64,000 nt of DNA, taken from assembly GCA_052246725.1 (NCBI GenBank), contig JBQQCL010000001.1. The stretch is one strand, 5' to 3'. This DNA comes from Pseudalkalibacillus sp052246725. GTDB lineage: Bacteria; Bacillota; Bacilli; Bacillales; Fictibacillaceae. A program made the position numbers and the translations under genes. The stretch's first letter is position 1. Every line of letters begins with the position of its first letter. The notes beneath the pieces were generated by a model. The model made no database searches. It was not told the DNA's origin and saw only the letters and a list, made by a program, of their open reading frames with translations. Of this stretch, positions 16,735 to 24,913 are shown in pieces.

Positions 16735-18590
16735 TACGTCAAGTACCCCCCTAACCAAGCAACGATGAGAAGCAGGACAGCCATTCCGGCGAACGCGACT
16801 GATCCATAAAGCTGCACCTGTCCGTTCTGTGCTTTCGAACTGATTTTACTCAACCACCCGACAGCACCGGTAACAAGCTGGACGACACCTTCGACGACGA
16901 AGCGATCGATATAATACCAGAAGTAACTGAATCCTCTCGTTCCTTTTACAAAGCTATAATCGTATGTTTCATCGATGAAGTATTTGTTCAATAAAATATA
17001 GTGGAAATCCGGTGAGGCTTCGGATAGCCTTCTCACTTTTTTCTTTGCATAGACGAGCCATGCCATGAAAATTCCCAGCAATGAAACGGCTGTTGCGACA
17101 ACAGGGATCCACCAGTGTGCCTCATGGTGATGTATTTCTACATAAGGATTGTTCGCCAGATAATCACCAAGCACTTGCGCTACCGGTGTATTGATATAAC
17201 CAGCCACCACTGCCAAAATCCCGAGCACGACCATCGGGAACACCATGACACCCGGTGATTCGTGGACTTTTTTCACTTTACCGCGGTTCTCGCCAGTAAA
17301 GACAAGGAAAAACAGTCTGAACATATAAAATGCGGTCAAAAATGCCGCAATAACTGCGATCCAGAATAGTCCATAACGGCCATCTGCATAAGTTGCCGCT
17401 AAAATTTCATCTTTACTGAAAAAGCCAGACAACAAAGGTACACCTGAAATCGCCATCGCACCGATCAAGAACAATGGTGCTGTCCATTTCATCTTCTTCC
17501 ATAGGCCGCCCATTTCATGGATGTTTTGCGTATGTACGGCATGAATCACACTTCCAGCAGCCAGGAACAAGAGGGCCTTGAAAAATGCATGCGTCGTCAA
17601 GTGGAAGATTCCAGCTACGTAGCCTGAAGATCCTAATGCAAGCATCATATAGCCAAGCTGAGAGACTGTGGAATACGCAAGAACACGTTTGATATCTGCC
17701 TGCGCAAGACCGATCGTTGCTGCAAAGATCGCCGTGAAACCACCGACGACAGCGACCGTGGTCATCGCCGTTTCAGATGCTTCGAATAGCGGGAATGTAG
17801 CGGCAACCAGGTAAACACCTGCTGCAACCATCGTTGCTGCGTGGATCAAAGCCGAAACCGGTGTCGGACCTTCCATCGCATCCGGTAACCATGTATGTAA
17901 TGGGAATTGACCTGATTTACCGATTGCCCCGATGAAAATCAAAATCGCAGTCAGTGTAATCCAGCCTTGCGAAATATCTCCTGCTGCGACTGCATCAAAG
18001 ATGACATCGAGTTCAAAGCTTCCGACCTGCCAGAATAGCAAGATCATCCCGATGAATAGGCCGACATCCCCGATACGCGTCATGATGAAGGCTTTCTTGG
18101 CTGCTTCACGTGCTTCATTTTTATAGAAATAGTACCCGATCAACAAGAATGAACCGACACCGACAAGCTCCCAGAAGATATAGAGCTGTAATAGGTTCGG
18201 TGAAATGACGAGACCGAGCATTGCGAATGTGAACAAGCCAAGGTATGCAAAAAAGACAGGAAAACGATTGTCGTCATGCATATAACCCTTGGAATACACC
18301 TGGATGAGAAAGCTGACGAGCGAGACGATGACGAGCATAAGAGCGTTCAATGGATTGATTTCATAACCAACCGTCAGTACAGTGTTTCCGATCGCAAGCC
18401 ATTCAAGGGTTTGTTTTACAGGTTCTCCGCCCCACTGTCCCATGAAAATGACGACAGACAAAATGAGGGAGCCTAATGTCAGTAATGAGCCGACGAGTGC
18501 TGATGCTTCTTTCAACCTACGACCAAACAATAAGAGAAGGACGAAGGATAGAAGTGGTAACACAGGTATGAGCCAGATGATTGGGTTCAT
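16734..18590 (-). CDS. nuoL: NuoL, complex I proton-pumping subunit L
   Basis: Largest antiporter-like subunit of the membrane arm, 618 residues, with the usual extra C-terminal part that forms the lateral helix. Motifs seen: FWELVGVGSFLLIGYYFY (conserved Glu), SGQFPLHTWLPDAMEGPTPV, then SALIHAATMVAAGVYLV, and VLAYSTVSQLGYMMLALG. The first residues MNPIIWLIPVLPLLSFVLLL form the first membrane helix. It lies 15 nt after nuoK. No missing key residue was noticed. Confidence 0.96.
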   Translation of the reverse strand: MNPIIWLIPVLPLLSFVLLLLFGRRLKEASALVGSLLTLGSLILSVVIFMGQWGGEPVKQTLEWLAIGNTVLTVGYEINPLNALMLVIVSLVSFLIQVYSKGYMHDDNRFPVFFAYLGLFTFAMLGLVISPNLLQLYIFWELVGVGSFLLIGYYFYKNEAREAAKKAFIMTRIGDVGLFIGMILLFWQVGSFELDVIFDAVAAGDISQGWITLTAILIFIGAIGKSGQFPLHTWLPDAMEGPTPVSALIHAATMVAAGVYLVAATFPLFEASETAMTTVAVVGGFTAIFAATIGLAQADIKRVLAYSTVSQLGYMMLALGSSGYVAGIFHLTTHAFFKALLFLAAGSVIHAVHTQNIHEMGGLWKKMKWTAPLFLIGAMAISGVPLLSGFFSKDEILAATYADGRYGLFWIAVIAAFLTAFYMFRLFFLVFTGENRGKVKKVHESPGVMVFPMVVLGILAVVAGYINTPVAQVLGDYLANNPYVEIHHHEAHWWIPVVATAVSLLGIFMAWLVYAKKKVRRLSEASPDFHYILLNKYFIDETYDYSFVKGTRGFSYFWYYIDRFVVEGVVQLVTGAVGWLSKISSKAQNGQVQLYGSVAFAGMAVLLLIVAWLGGYLT

Positions 18591-18605
18591 TGTCGATCCT
18601 CCTCC

Positions 18606-18920
18606 TTATCGTTTCATAATGTCCATCTCATCTACGTTTACAGTCTTACGATTACGGTAGAGAGCGATCAGAATCGCAAGCCCTACCGCAGCTTCAGCAG
18701 CAGCGACGGTAATCGTAAACAAGGAGAAAATTTGTCCAGTGATACTAGGATTGATGCCGTATTTCGCAAAGGCGACAAGGTTGATGTTCACCGCGTTCAA
18801 CATCAATTCGATGGAGATCAAGACGATGACGGCGTTCCGTTTCGTCAAAGCTCCGAAAAGTCCGATACAAAAGAGGATCAGAGCAAGAACAAGATAGACG
18901 GATAAAGGTACACTACTCAT
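18606..18920 (-). CDS. nuoK: NuoK, complex I membrane subunit K
   Basis: Small membrane subunit of 104 residues with three helices. The conserved Glu residues of the proton path are present in VLISIELMLNAVNINLVAFA and ITVAAAEAAVGLAILIALYR. I chose the ATG at 18920 (MSSVPLSVYLVLAL) because it has GAGGAC upstream, overlaps the nuoJ stop by eight bases and gives the usual family length; nine extra in-frame codons upstream lie inside nuoJ. Confidence 0.95.
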   Translation of the reverse strand: MSSVPLSVYLVLALILFCIGLFGALTKRNAVIVLISIELMLNAVNINLVAFAKYGINPSITGQIFSLFTITVAAAEAAVGLAILIALYRNRKTVNVDEMDIMKR

Positions 18921-19434
18921 TGTCCTCTGCCCCCTCCTTTTCATCATCCCGTTTCGCCAAAATGATCGCTCCGACCAGTGCTACAAGGAGCAAGACAGAG
19001 GTCAATTCGAATGGAATGACGTATTTGGAATATAAAGCGACCCCGATCTTTTCCGTATTATCTACGTGCAGATCGGCTGCCTGTTCACCAAAGCTCAGAT
19101 CATTGATTTGAAAGAACATGACGACGAAGAATGCGACAATCCCTGTCAATACCAGGATCATCCTCGGTGTCCCAATCTTCGTTTCGGTCTTGTCATCGTG
19201 CCGCGTCAGCATGATTCCGAAGAGCATGATGATCGTGATCGCTCCAGAATAGATGAGGATTTGCACGAATGCGACGAATTCCGCTGACAGCATCACGTAC
19301 AATCCCGCAATCGAGAGGAACGTGAAGACGAGGGCGATCACCATGTGGACAACCTTCGTCAGGTTCAGCATCAGTACACCGCTACCGATTGCAACAAGTG
19401 CAAGAACAAAGAATAAGATCAATTCACCATTCAT
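18913..19434 (-). CDS. nuoJ: NuoJ, complex I membrane subunit J
   Basis: Membrane subunit of 173 residues with five predicted helices. Family motifs include VHMVIALVFTFLSIAGLYVM and AEFVAFVQILIYSGAITIIM followed by LFGIMLT, the helix 3 region with the pi-bulge in known structures. The acidic tail (KRDDEKEGAEDNE) is extra and cytoplasmic. Its stop overlaps nuoK, and its start overlaps the nuoI stop by four bases. Confidence 0.94.
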   Translation of the reverse strand: MNGELILFFVLALVAIGSGVLMLNLTKVVHMVIALVFTFLSIAGLYVMLSAEFVAFVQILIYSGAITIIMLFGIMLTRHDDKTETKIGTPRMILVLTGIVAFFVVMFFQINDLSFGEQAADLHVDNTEKIGVALYSKYVIPFELTSVLLLVALVGAIILAKRDDEKEGAEDNE

Positions 19435-19850
19435 ACCTTATTCTCCTTTCTTACGTTCGTATCGTTTTCGTCGAGCCATTCAAGATTCTTGAACAGCTCA
19501 TCGCGGCTGTACTCCGCCAGTTCGAAATTGTTCGTCATGACGATCGCTTCTGTCGGACAGACTTCTGTGCAAAGGTCACACAGGATGCAGATTTCGAAAT
19601 TGATATCATACGTATCGATGATTTTCCCTTTTTTATTCGGATCCGGGTGCTTTTTACCTGTCAGTTCAATACAGTCTGTTGGACAGATATTCGCACATTG
19701 GTTGCAGACGATGCATTTTTCCGGATAGAATTTCTGGATTCCTCGGAAACGATCTGGCATCTCAAGCGGTTCATCCGGATACGAATACGTCACGTTCTGT
19801 TTGGTCAAGTTTTTCAGTGTGTATTTTAACCCTTTTACGAGTCCTTTCAT
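19431..19850 (-). CDS. nuoI: NuoI, complex I 2x[4Fe-4S] ferredoxin-like subunit
   Basis: Electron-carrying subunit of the connecting arm (139 residues) that passes electrons toward NuoB. Two complete cluster motifs are visible: CIVCNQCANICPTDC (about 46-60) and CILCDLCTEVCPTEA (about 87-101). In this operon no NuoE, F or G is encoded, so the electrons reaching NuoI must come from another donor. The start ATG at 19850 lies 13 nt after the nuoH stop, with a GGAGGGATTACA ribosome site. Confidence 0.95.
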   Translation of the reverse strand: MKGLVKGLKYTLKNLTKQNVTYSYPDEPLEMPDRFRGIQKFYPEKCIVCNQCANICPTDCIELTGKKHPDPNKKGKIIDTYDINFEICILCDLCTEVCPTEAIVMTNNFELAEYSRDELFKNLEWLDENDTNVRKENKV

Positions 19851-19863
19851 TGTAATCCCTCCG

Positions 19864-20865
19864 TTAGAACCAGATTTCCTTGATCACCGCGCTTATAAAA
19901 ATGTTAAGCAGTGCTAACGGCAATAGTACTTTCCATCCGAATGACATGAGCTGATCGGCGCGCATACGTGGTAATGTGGCACGCAGCCAGATCAAGAAGA
20001 AAACGACAACGCTGAATTTCAGCGCGAACCAGATGATTCCTGGAATGAATTCAAGGTACGGCACCGGATTCCATCCACCTAAGAAAAGAATCGTCGTAAT
20101 CGATGCCATCGCAAACAGATAGACATATTCAGTAAGCATGAAAAACGCCCATCTGAATCCGGAATATTCGACGTGATAACCTGCCACGAGCTCGGACTCC
20201 GCTTCTGGTAAGTCGAACGGTGTCCGGTTCAATTCTGCAACAGATGCGATCATGAAAATTGCGAATGCGAGCGGTTGTACGAATAGAAATGCGAGACTTT
20301 CCTGCGCTTCGACGATCGTAATCAGATTCAAACTTCCTGTAAGAAGGATGATCCCGATTACCGACATGACAAGCGGCACTTCATAGGAAATCATCTGGGC
20401 TGCAGAACGCATACCACCTAACAGCGCATATTTGTTATTCGAAGCCCATCCGCCCATCAGGACACCGACCGTAGAGATGCCGGAAATCGCGATGTAATAA
20501 AGCAATCCGATTCCGATGTCGGAAAATCGGAGTGACTCTGAAAATGGAATGACAGCGAGTACCATGAACGCTGGTGCAAAGGCAATGACCGGAGCCAAAA
20601 TGAACAAAGGTCTGTCTGCCGCTTTCGGAATCGTATCCTCTTTCAATAAAAGCTTGAGGACGTCAGCTACGGTTTGGAGCAATCCAAACGGTCCGCCGAC
20701 ACGGTTCGGTCCGATACGGAGCTGCATGAATCCCATAACTTTACGCTCGGCTAAGATCGCATACGTTACAAATCCGAGTACCATCATGAGCAAGCTCGCA
20801 CCGAGTCCGAAAAAGATCAGTGTATTTGTCAGTGAAGGTGATGAGTAGAGCAACTCTTCCATCAT
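19864..20865 (-). CDS. nuoH: NuoH, complex I membrane subunit H (quinone-site heel)
   Basis: Membrane subunit of 333 residues that forms the quinone entry with NuoB and NuoD. Conserved segments are AERKVMGFMQLRIGPNRVGG followed by PFGLLQTVADVLKLLLKED, the acidic loop RTPFDLPEAESELVAGYHVE and FFLIWLRATLPRMRADQLM, all standard. The ATG shares its A with the nuoD stop (TGATG). Two ATG codons in a row make the start uncertain by one residue. Confidence 0.96.
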   Translation of the reverse strand: MMEELLYSSPSLTNTLIFFGLGASLLMMVLGFVTYAILAERKVMGFMQLRIGPNRVGGPFGLLQTVADVLKLLLKEDTIPKAADRPLFILAPVIAFAPAFMVLAVIPFSESLRFSDIGIGLLYYIAISGISTVGVLMGGWASNNKYALLGGMRSAAQMISYEVPLVMSVIGIILLTGSLNLITIVEAQESLAFLFVQPLAFAIFMIASVAELNRTPFDLPEAESELVAGYHVEYSGFRWAFFMLTEYVYLFAMASITTILFLGGWNPVPYLEFIPGIIWFALKFSVVVFFLIWLRATLPRMRADQLMSFGWKVLLPLALLNIFISAVIKEIWF

Positions 20866-21965
20866 CAGCCGTCCACCTCCCCAAGTACGATGTCAATACC
20901 GCCAAGGATCGTGATCAAGTTGGCGATATTCTCACCCTTCAACAGCTTCGGTAAAATCTGCAGGTTATAGAAAGAAGGTCTTCTGAACTTCAGACGATAC
21001 GGTTCCTTCTTTCCTTCGGATGAAATATAACAGCCGATTTCTCCCCTAGGGGATTCAATACGTACGTAGGTTTCACCTGCAGGCGGCTTGATGATTCGCG
21101 GAACCTTCGCCATGATGTCCCCTTCTTTCGGGAATTGTTCAACAGCCTGCTCGACGATTTTGATCGACTCTTCGATTTCAGCCAGACGGCACTTATAACG
21201 GGACCAGGCATCCCCGCCGTCAAATACAGGGACATCGAAATCGAAACGGTCGTAGATGGAATAAGGTTCTTTTTTCCGAAGGTCCCAATCGACGCCGGTA
21301 CAGCGGAGGTTCGCACCGCTCAAGGAGTAAGCGAGTGCTTCTTGTTTCGTATACTTCCCGACACCGCGGACACGGTTAAGGAAGATTTCGTTTCCGCTGA
21401 CAAGATCGTGGTAGCCCGCAAGTTCTTTACGCATGTGCGGAATGAACTCTTCGACTTTCTCGATCCAGCCTTCCGGCGCGTCCCATTTCACGCCGCCGAC
21501 ACGCATGTAGTTGAATGTCAGACGCGCACCAGAGATTTCGTTAAGTAAATTGATGATCATCTCCCGTTCACGGAATGCATATAAGAACGGGCTCAGTGCA
21601 CCGATATCAAGTAAATATGTACCGAACCAAACGAGATGACTCGCAATACGACCCAGCTCCATCACGAGGACGCGTAAATAGTCCGCACGCTCAGGAATCT
21701 CCATGTCCATCATCGTCTCGACTGCGTGACAGAGGATATAGTTGTTCGTCATCGCTGATAGATAGTCCATCCGGTCGGTATACGGAATGATCTGTGTGTA
21801 TTGCAGGTCTTCAGCGAGCTTTTCCGTTCCACGGTGGAGGTAACCGATTACAGGCGTCGCTTCCTTGATGATTTCTCCATCGATTTTCAACACGATCCGG
21901 AACACGCCGTGGGTACTTGGATGCTGAGGTCCAACATTAAGCAGCATTTCTTCTGTACGAATCAT
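20865..21965 (-). CDS. nuoD: NuoD, complex I quinone-site subunit D
   Basis: Peripheral-arm subunit of 366 residues related to hydrogenase large subunits, holding the quinone head group. The quinone-binding segment NVGPQHPSTHGVFRIVLKID lies at residues 11-30, and the C-terminal DIVLGEVDG is typical. As in other Bacillus-type operons, NuoC and NuoD are separate proteins, in contrast to E. coli where they are fused. It lies 3 nt after nuoC. Confidence 0.96.
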   Translation of the reverse strand: MIRTEEMLLNVGPQHPSTHGVFRIVLKIDGEIIKEATPVIGYLHRGTEKLAEDLQYTQIIPYTDRMDYLSAMTNNYILCHAVETMMDMEIPERADYLRVLVMELGRIASHLVWFGTYLLDIGALSPFLYAFREREMIINLLNEISGARLTFNYMRVGGVKWDAPEGWIEKVEEFIPHMRKELAGYHDLVSGNEIFLNRVRGVGKYTKQEALAYSLSGANLRCTGVDWDLRKKEPYSIYDRFDFDVPVFDGGDAWSRYKCRLAEIEESIKIVEQAVEQFPKEGDIMAKVPRIIKPPAGETYVRIESPRGEIGCYISSEGKKEPYRLKFRRPSFYNLQILPKLLKGENIANLITILGGIDIVLGEVDG

Positions 21966-21968
21966 GGG

Positions 21969-23258
21969 TTACACCTCCACATCGTATGGTTCATAATCTT
22001 TTCGCATCGGGTATCCGACCCAATCATCCGGCATCAGGATCCGCGTCAAGTTCGGGTGTCCGGTAAAACGGATTCCGAGTAGATCATACGCTTCACGCTC
22101 CGGCCAATTCGCTCCAGGCCACACCGGTGTCACAGATGCGACTTCCGGATTGTCACGGTCCAGTTTCACTTTCACCGCAACCGGCTGATTGTTTTTAAAG
22201 GAATAAAGATGGGTATAGACTTCCATATGCGTTTCAAAATCGGTTCCATGCAATTCGCTTACATATTCAAAATTCAGTTGTTCATTATGCTTGAGGAATT
22301 CTGCTAGTTTATAAAACTTCTCCCGTTTGACGACGAGGGTCGGGACGTCCTTTCCAAGTCTGTTAATATAGGACTCTTCCAGAATGTCTTCACCAAGGTT
22401 ATCCTTGATCGTCTTCACATACTTATCCAGGAGGGGCTGGTTTGGTGATGGCTTCTCTTCAGCTGGTTCAGCGGTCTTCGCTCCGGCTCCGCCAGCTGCT
22501 GATTTTGCTTTTGCAGCTGCGGCGGCTTTGGCTTTGGCTGCTGCGATCGCCTTCGCTTTTTCATCATCTCCAGCGCCACTGCCTGACTTGGCGGCTTTCG
22601 CTTTCGCGGCAGCGGCTGCCTTGGCTTTGGCTGCTGCGGCGGCTTTGGCCTTTGCGGCTGCAGCGGCCTTGGCTTTGGCTGCTGCGGCGGCCTTCGCTTT
22701 TTCATCATCTCCAGCTCCACCGCCAGACTTGGCGGCTTTCGCTTTCGCGGCGGCGGCTGCCTTGGCTTTGGCTGCTGCGGCAGCTTTGGCCTTTGCTTTG
22801 TCATCTGAGGAGGCTGGCGCAGCCGGTTCTGCAGAATCTGCTTCTTTTGCTGCTTTTTTCTCAGCAGCCTTGCGTTTTGCCTCTTCGATAGCTATACGTT
22901 TCGCTTCCGCTTTCTCTTCTTCGCTCATTTCGGAGAATGGTTTTTCACCAGCACCAGCTTTTGGGGACGGTTCTCCTGCTTCCTTCCCAGCTTCTTTTGC
23001 TGCTTTCTTCTCAGCTGCCTTGCGCTTCGCCTCTTCAACCGCTTTGCGCTTTGCTTCCGCCTTCTCTTCTTCGCTCATTTCGGAGAATGGTTTTTCAGCA
23101 GCACTGGCTTTTGGCGACGGTTCTCCTGCTTCCTTCCCAGCTTCTTTCGCTGCTTTCTTCTCTGCAGCCTTGCGCTTCGCTTCTTCGACAGCTTTACGCT
23201 TCGCTTCTGCTTTCTCTTCTTCGGTCATTTCGGAGAATGGTTTCTCTTGATCACTCAT
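21969..23258 (-). CDS. nuoC: NuoC, complex I subunit C with long repetitive N-terminus
   Basis: Only about the last 155 of 429 residues are the NuoC core (from NQPLLDKYVKTIKDNLGEDI to WPEREAYDLLGIRFTGHPNL and KDYEPYDVEV). The first about 270 residues are low complexity. First come three tandem units of 50 residues beginning EKPFSEMSEEEKAEAKRKAV and containing KRKAAEKKAAKEAGKEAGEP. Then comes a lysine/alanine stretch of KAKAAAAA octads separated by SGSGAGDDE linkers. This should be a long, highly charged helix or a disordered arm on the cytoplasmic side. Normal NuoC proteins are about 150-200 residues. The start MSDQEKPFSEM has a good site and overlaps nuoB by four bases, so the extension looks genuinely translated. 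Confidence 0.93.
   Translation of the reverse strand: MSDQEKPFSEMTEEEKAEAKRKAVEEAKRKAAEKKAAKEAGKEAGEPSPKASAAEKPFSEMSEEEKAEAKRKAVEEAKRKAAEKKAAKEAGKEAGEPSPKAGAGEKPFSEMSEEEKAEAKRIAIEEAKRKAAEKKAAKEADSAEPAAPASSDDKAKAKAAAAAKAKAAAAAKAKAAKSGGGAGDDEKAKAAAAAKAKAAAAAKAKAAAAAKAKAAAAAKAKAAKSGSGAGDDEKAKAIAAAKAKAAAAAKAKSAAGGAGAKTAEPAEEKPSPNQPLLDKYVKTIKDNLGEDILEESYINRLGKDVPTLVVKREKFYKLAEFLKHNEQLNFEYVSELHGTDFETHMEVYTHLYSFKNNQPVAVKVKLDRDNPEVASVTPVWPGANWPEREAYDLLGIRFTGHPNLTRILMPDDWVGYPMRKDYEPYDVEV
22800..23249. repeat. In-gene 150-bp tandem repeats of nuoC
   Basis: Three copies of a 150-bp (50-codon) unit inside nuoC, the third diverged in its second half. The neighbouring 22450-22800 holds shorter GCN/AAR octad repeats. 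Expansion or contraction between strains is expected. Confidence 0.85.
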
Positions 23259-23773
23259 TTATCCGTCACCCGCTTCCCAGTCTTAGCTTCATAGCGGATT
23301 TTTTCTTGTAGTTTATTAATTCCATAGATTAATGCCGCTGGGTTCGGAGGGCAGCCTGGAATATAGACATCGACAGGGACAACCTGGTCGACTCCTTTTA
23401 CAACAGCATACGATTTTATGTATGGTCCGCCTGCTGTTGCGCAAGAGCCCATCGCAATCACCCATTTCGGCTCTGGCATCTGGTCATAGAGACGCTTCAG
23501 TACAGGCGCCATTTTTTTCGTAACCGTACCTGATACGATCATGACATCAGATTGCCGAGGGGAAGTACGGAAAAATGAGCCGAAGCGGTCCAAGTCATAG
23601 TGCGACGCACCGGTTCCCATCATTTCAATTGCACAGCAAGCTAACCCGAACGTTAAAGGCCAGAGGGAGTTGCTTCTTGCCCATGCCTTCACCTGTTCGA
23701 GTGTGACGAAAAATACATTTTTGGAGAGCTCTTGTCGTTCTTCTGGGGTAATCTGCTCCAATTTTACATCCAT
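23255..23773 (-). CDS. nuoB: NuoB, complex I N2-cluster subunit
   Basis: Subunit that holds the terminal [4Fe-4S] cluster N2 next to the quinone site. From the ATG at 23773 it has 172 residues. Cluster ligands are visible in FGLACCAIEMMGTGASHYDL (adjacent Cys pair), AMGSCATAGGPY and IPGCPPNPAAL. I chose MDVKLEQITPEERQEL because it follows GAAGAAGGTG and overlaps the nuoA stop by ten bases; the frame is open seven codons further up but within nuoA. Confidence 0.95.
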   Translation of the reverse strand: MDVKLEQITPEERQELSKNVFFVTLEQVKAWARSNSLWPLTFGLACCAIEMMGTGASHYDLDRFGSFFRTSPRQSDVMIVSGTVTKKMAPVLKRLYDQMPEPKWVIAMGSCATAGGPYIKSYAVVKGVDQVVPVDVYIPGCPPNPAALIYGINKLQEKIRYEAKTGKRVTDK

Positions 23774-24138
23774 TTTAACACCTTCTTCTTCCACGCATAG
23801 ATGAGTCCAATCAACAACATGACGATGAAGATCGCCATTTCGATCAGGGCGAAAATCCCGAGCTTATCATAAGCGACGGCCCATGGATATAAGAACACCG
23901 TTTCTACATCGAAAATAACGAACAGCAAGGCGAATATGTAGTAACGGACATTGTATTGCACCCAGCTTTGATGAAAGGGCTCGATACCACTTTCATAGGT
24001 TGTTTGTTTTTCTTTCGTCGGTTTTGTCGGTCGCAGGATCTTACCGGCAGTCAAAGCGACAATAGGTAAAAGAATGCCTAATAGCAGGAACATCAAAACG
24101 ACCAGGTAGTTGTTTTGATACAAGTGATAGAGCTCCAT
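23764..24138 (-). CDS. nuoA: NuoA, complex I membrane subunit A
   Basis: First gene of the complex I operon, 124 residues and three membrane helices. Motifs are KPTKEKQTTYESGIEPFHQS with the conserved Glu-Ser-Gly and YYIFALLFVIFDVETVFLYP followed by WA, both characteristic. It follows a GGGGAGGTAC ribosome site and a good housekeeping promoter at 24205-24233. Confidence 0.95.
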   Translation of the reverse strand: MELYHLYQNNYLVVLMFLLLGILLPIVALTAGKILRPTKPTKEKQTTYESGIEPFHQSWVQYNVRYYIFALLFVIFDVETVFLYPWAVAYDKLGIFALIEMAIFIVMLLIGLIYAWKKKVLKWM

Positions 24139-24204
24139 ATGTACCTCCCCATCTGTCTATTTAAGGTCGATGTTAGAAATTTTTTAAAATTGTAATCGCT
24201 ATCA

Positions 24205-24233
24205 ATTATACCAAATACCAATTTTTGTGTCGA
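24205..24233 (-). promoter_or_regulatory. Sigma-A promoter of the nuo operon
   Basis: On the minus strand TCGACA, 17 nt, TATAAT; one mismatch from consensus in the -35. The predicted leader before nuoA is about 60 nt. Confidence 0.8.
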
Positions 24234-24278
24234 CACGATGAATGACAGTTATCCCCACTTTCTTCGCCACACGAAATG

Positions 24279-24307
24279 TACGCCTCTCTTGCGGAATGAG
24301 AGGCGTA
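24279..24307. other. Perfect hairpin between tnrA and the nuo promoter
   Basis: TACGCCTCTC and GAGAGGCGTA form a perfect 10-bp stem around a 9-nt loop. There is no T run directly after it on the minus strand and TCCACTTTTT after it on the plus strand. It may end or stabilise the tnrA transcript. The rest of 24234-24420 shows nothing recognised. Confidence 0.6.
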
Positions 24308-24420
24308 TCCACTTTTTATGCTTGACCCATACTTCTAGCTTATTTATCTCGAAAAATTTCATGCTGGAATCTCGGCTTCTTTTTACCTATCTTTCATTCA
24401 ATTACTCCCCTTGCCAAGCG

Positions 24421-24744
24421 TCATCGGTTGTTACGGAAGTGTGCATTCAACTGCCCGCGGATCATTTCCTCTTTCACCAGATCCTTTTTCAGCTTTTTCT
24501 TCGATACCATTTCTTTCTTGATTTCGTTCGTCTGGACGCCGTCCTCTCTTTTATTTGCGATCTCCATAAGTGTTTCTACGTCTGAAAATGAATATTTACG
24601 AGTGCATTTGGCCGTTCTTTCAGGAAAAATCAGCTTGCGTTCTTCATAATAGCGGATCTGACGTTCACTTAACCCCGTAAGCTCTTTCACCACACCGATC
24701 ACAATCACTTTTCTTTCTCTATAAGAACCTTCATCAACAGACAT
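24421..24744 (-). CDS. tnrA: TnrA, global nitrogen regulator (MerR family)
   Basis: Transcription factor active under nitrogen limitation and inactivated by feedback-inhibited glutamine synthetase. From the ATG at 24744 it has 107 residues (110 in B. subtilis). The MerR-type winged helix is clear (IGVVKELTGLSERQIRYYEE then RKLIFPERTAKCTRKYSFSD), and the C-terminus GQLNAHFRNNR is the TnrA-specific glutamine synthetase-binding tail, which separates it from GlnR. The chosen ATG has GAAGGGAG upstream; a GTG three codons earlier is less likely. Two perfect TnrA boxes lie upstream, the nearer centred about 49 bp before the predicted start of transcription, which predicts autoactivation. Confidence 0.93.
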   Translation of the reverse strand: MSVDEGSYRERKVIVIGVVKELTGLSERQIRYYEERKLIFPERTAKCTRKYSFSDVETLMEIANKREDGVQTNEIKKEMVSKKKLKKDLVKEEMIRGQLNAHFRNNR

Positions 24745-24767
24745 TCGTAACACTCCCTTCTATCTTA

Positions 24768-24795
24768 ACTATACCTTTTCAAACGTTCTCTTCAA
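24768..24795 (-). promoter_or_regulatory. Putative sigma-A promoter of tnrA
   Basis: Minus strand TTGAAG, 16 nt, TATAGT. The predicted start of transcription is near 24761, which places TnrA box 1 at about -49. Confidence 0.6.
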
Positions 24796-24801
24796 GATTC
24801 A

Positions 24802-24818
24802 TGTTAGATTTTCTGACA
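24802..24818. promoter_or_regulatory. TnrA box 1
   Basis: TGTTAGATTTTCTGACA fits TGTNANAWWWTMTNACA at every position. Centred at 24810, it is about 49 bp upstream of the predicted tnrA start. Confidence 0.85.
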
Positions 24819-24835
24819 TGAAAACAAAAATTCCT

Positions 24836-24852
24836 TGTTATATTTTCTGACA
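24836..24852. promoter_or_regulatory. TnrA box 2
   Basis: TGTTATATTTTCTGACA, again a full match to the consensus. Centred at 24844, 34 bp from box 1 and about 48 bp upstream of the predicted start of the plus-strand CidA/LrgA operon. Confidence 0.85.
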
Positions 24853-24855
24853 ACC

Positions 24856-24885
24856 TTGATGAAATGCCTTTTTAAGCCCTATAAA
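24856..24885 (+). promoter_or_regulatory. Putative sigma-A promoter of the CidA/LrgA-LrgB operon
   Basis: TTGATG, 18 nt, TATAAA. Predicted start near 24892, 22 nt before the gene. Confidence 0.55.
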
Positions 24886-24913
24886 CTTGATTTAAAGATG
24901 TAAGGTGGTGTTC

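Noticed and set aside
22384..23250. A 288-codon alanine/phenylalanine-rich frame on the plus strand
   Set aside because: It is the antisense shadow of the lysine/alanine repeats of nuoC, without a ribosome site or promoter.
24171..24187. Third TnrA box in the nuo leader (TGTTAGAAATTTTTTAA)
   Set aside because: It misses the ACA end and the M position, and lies downstream of the promoter.
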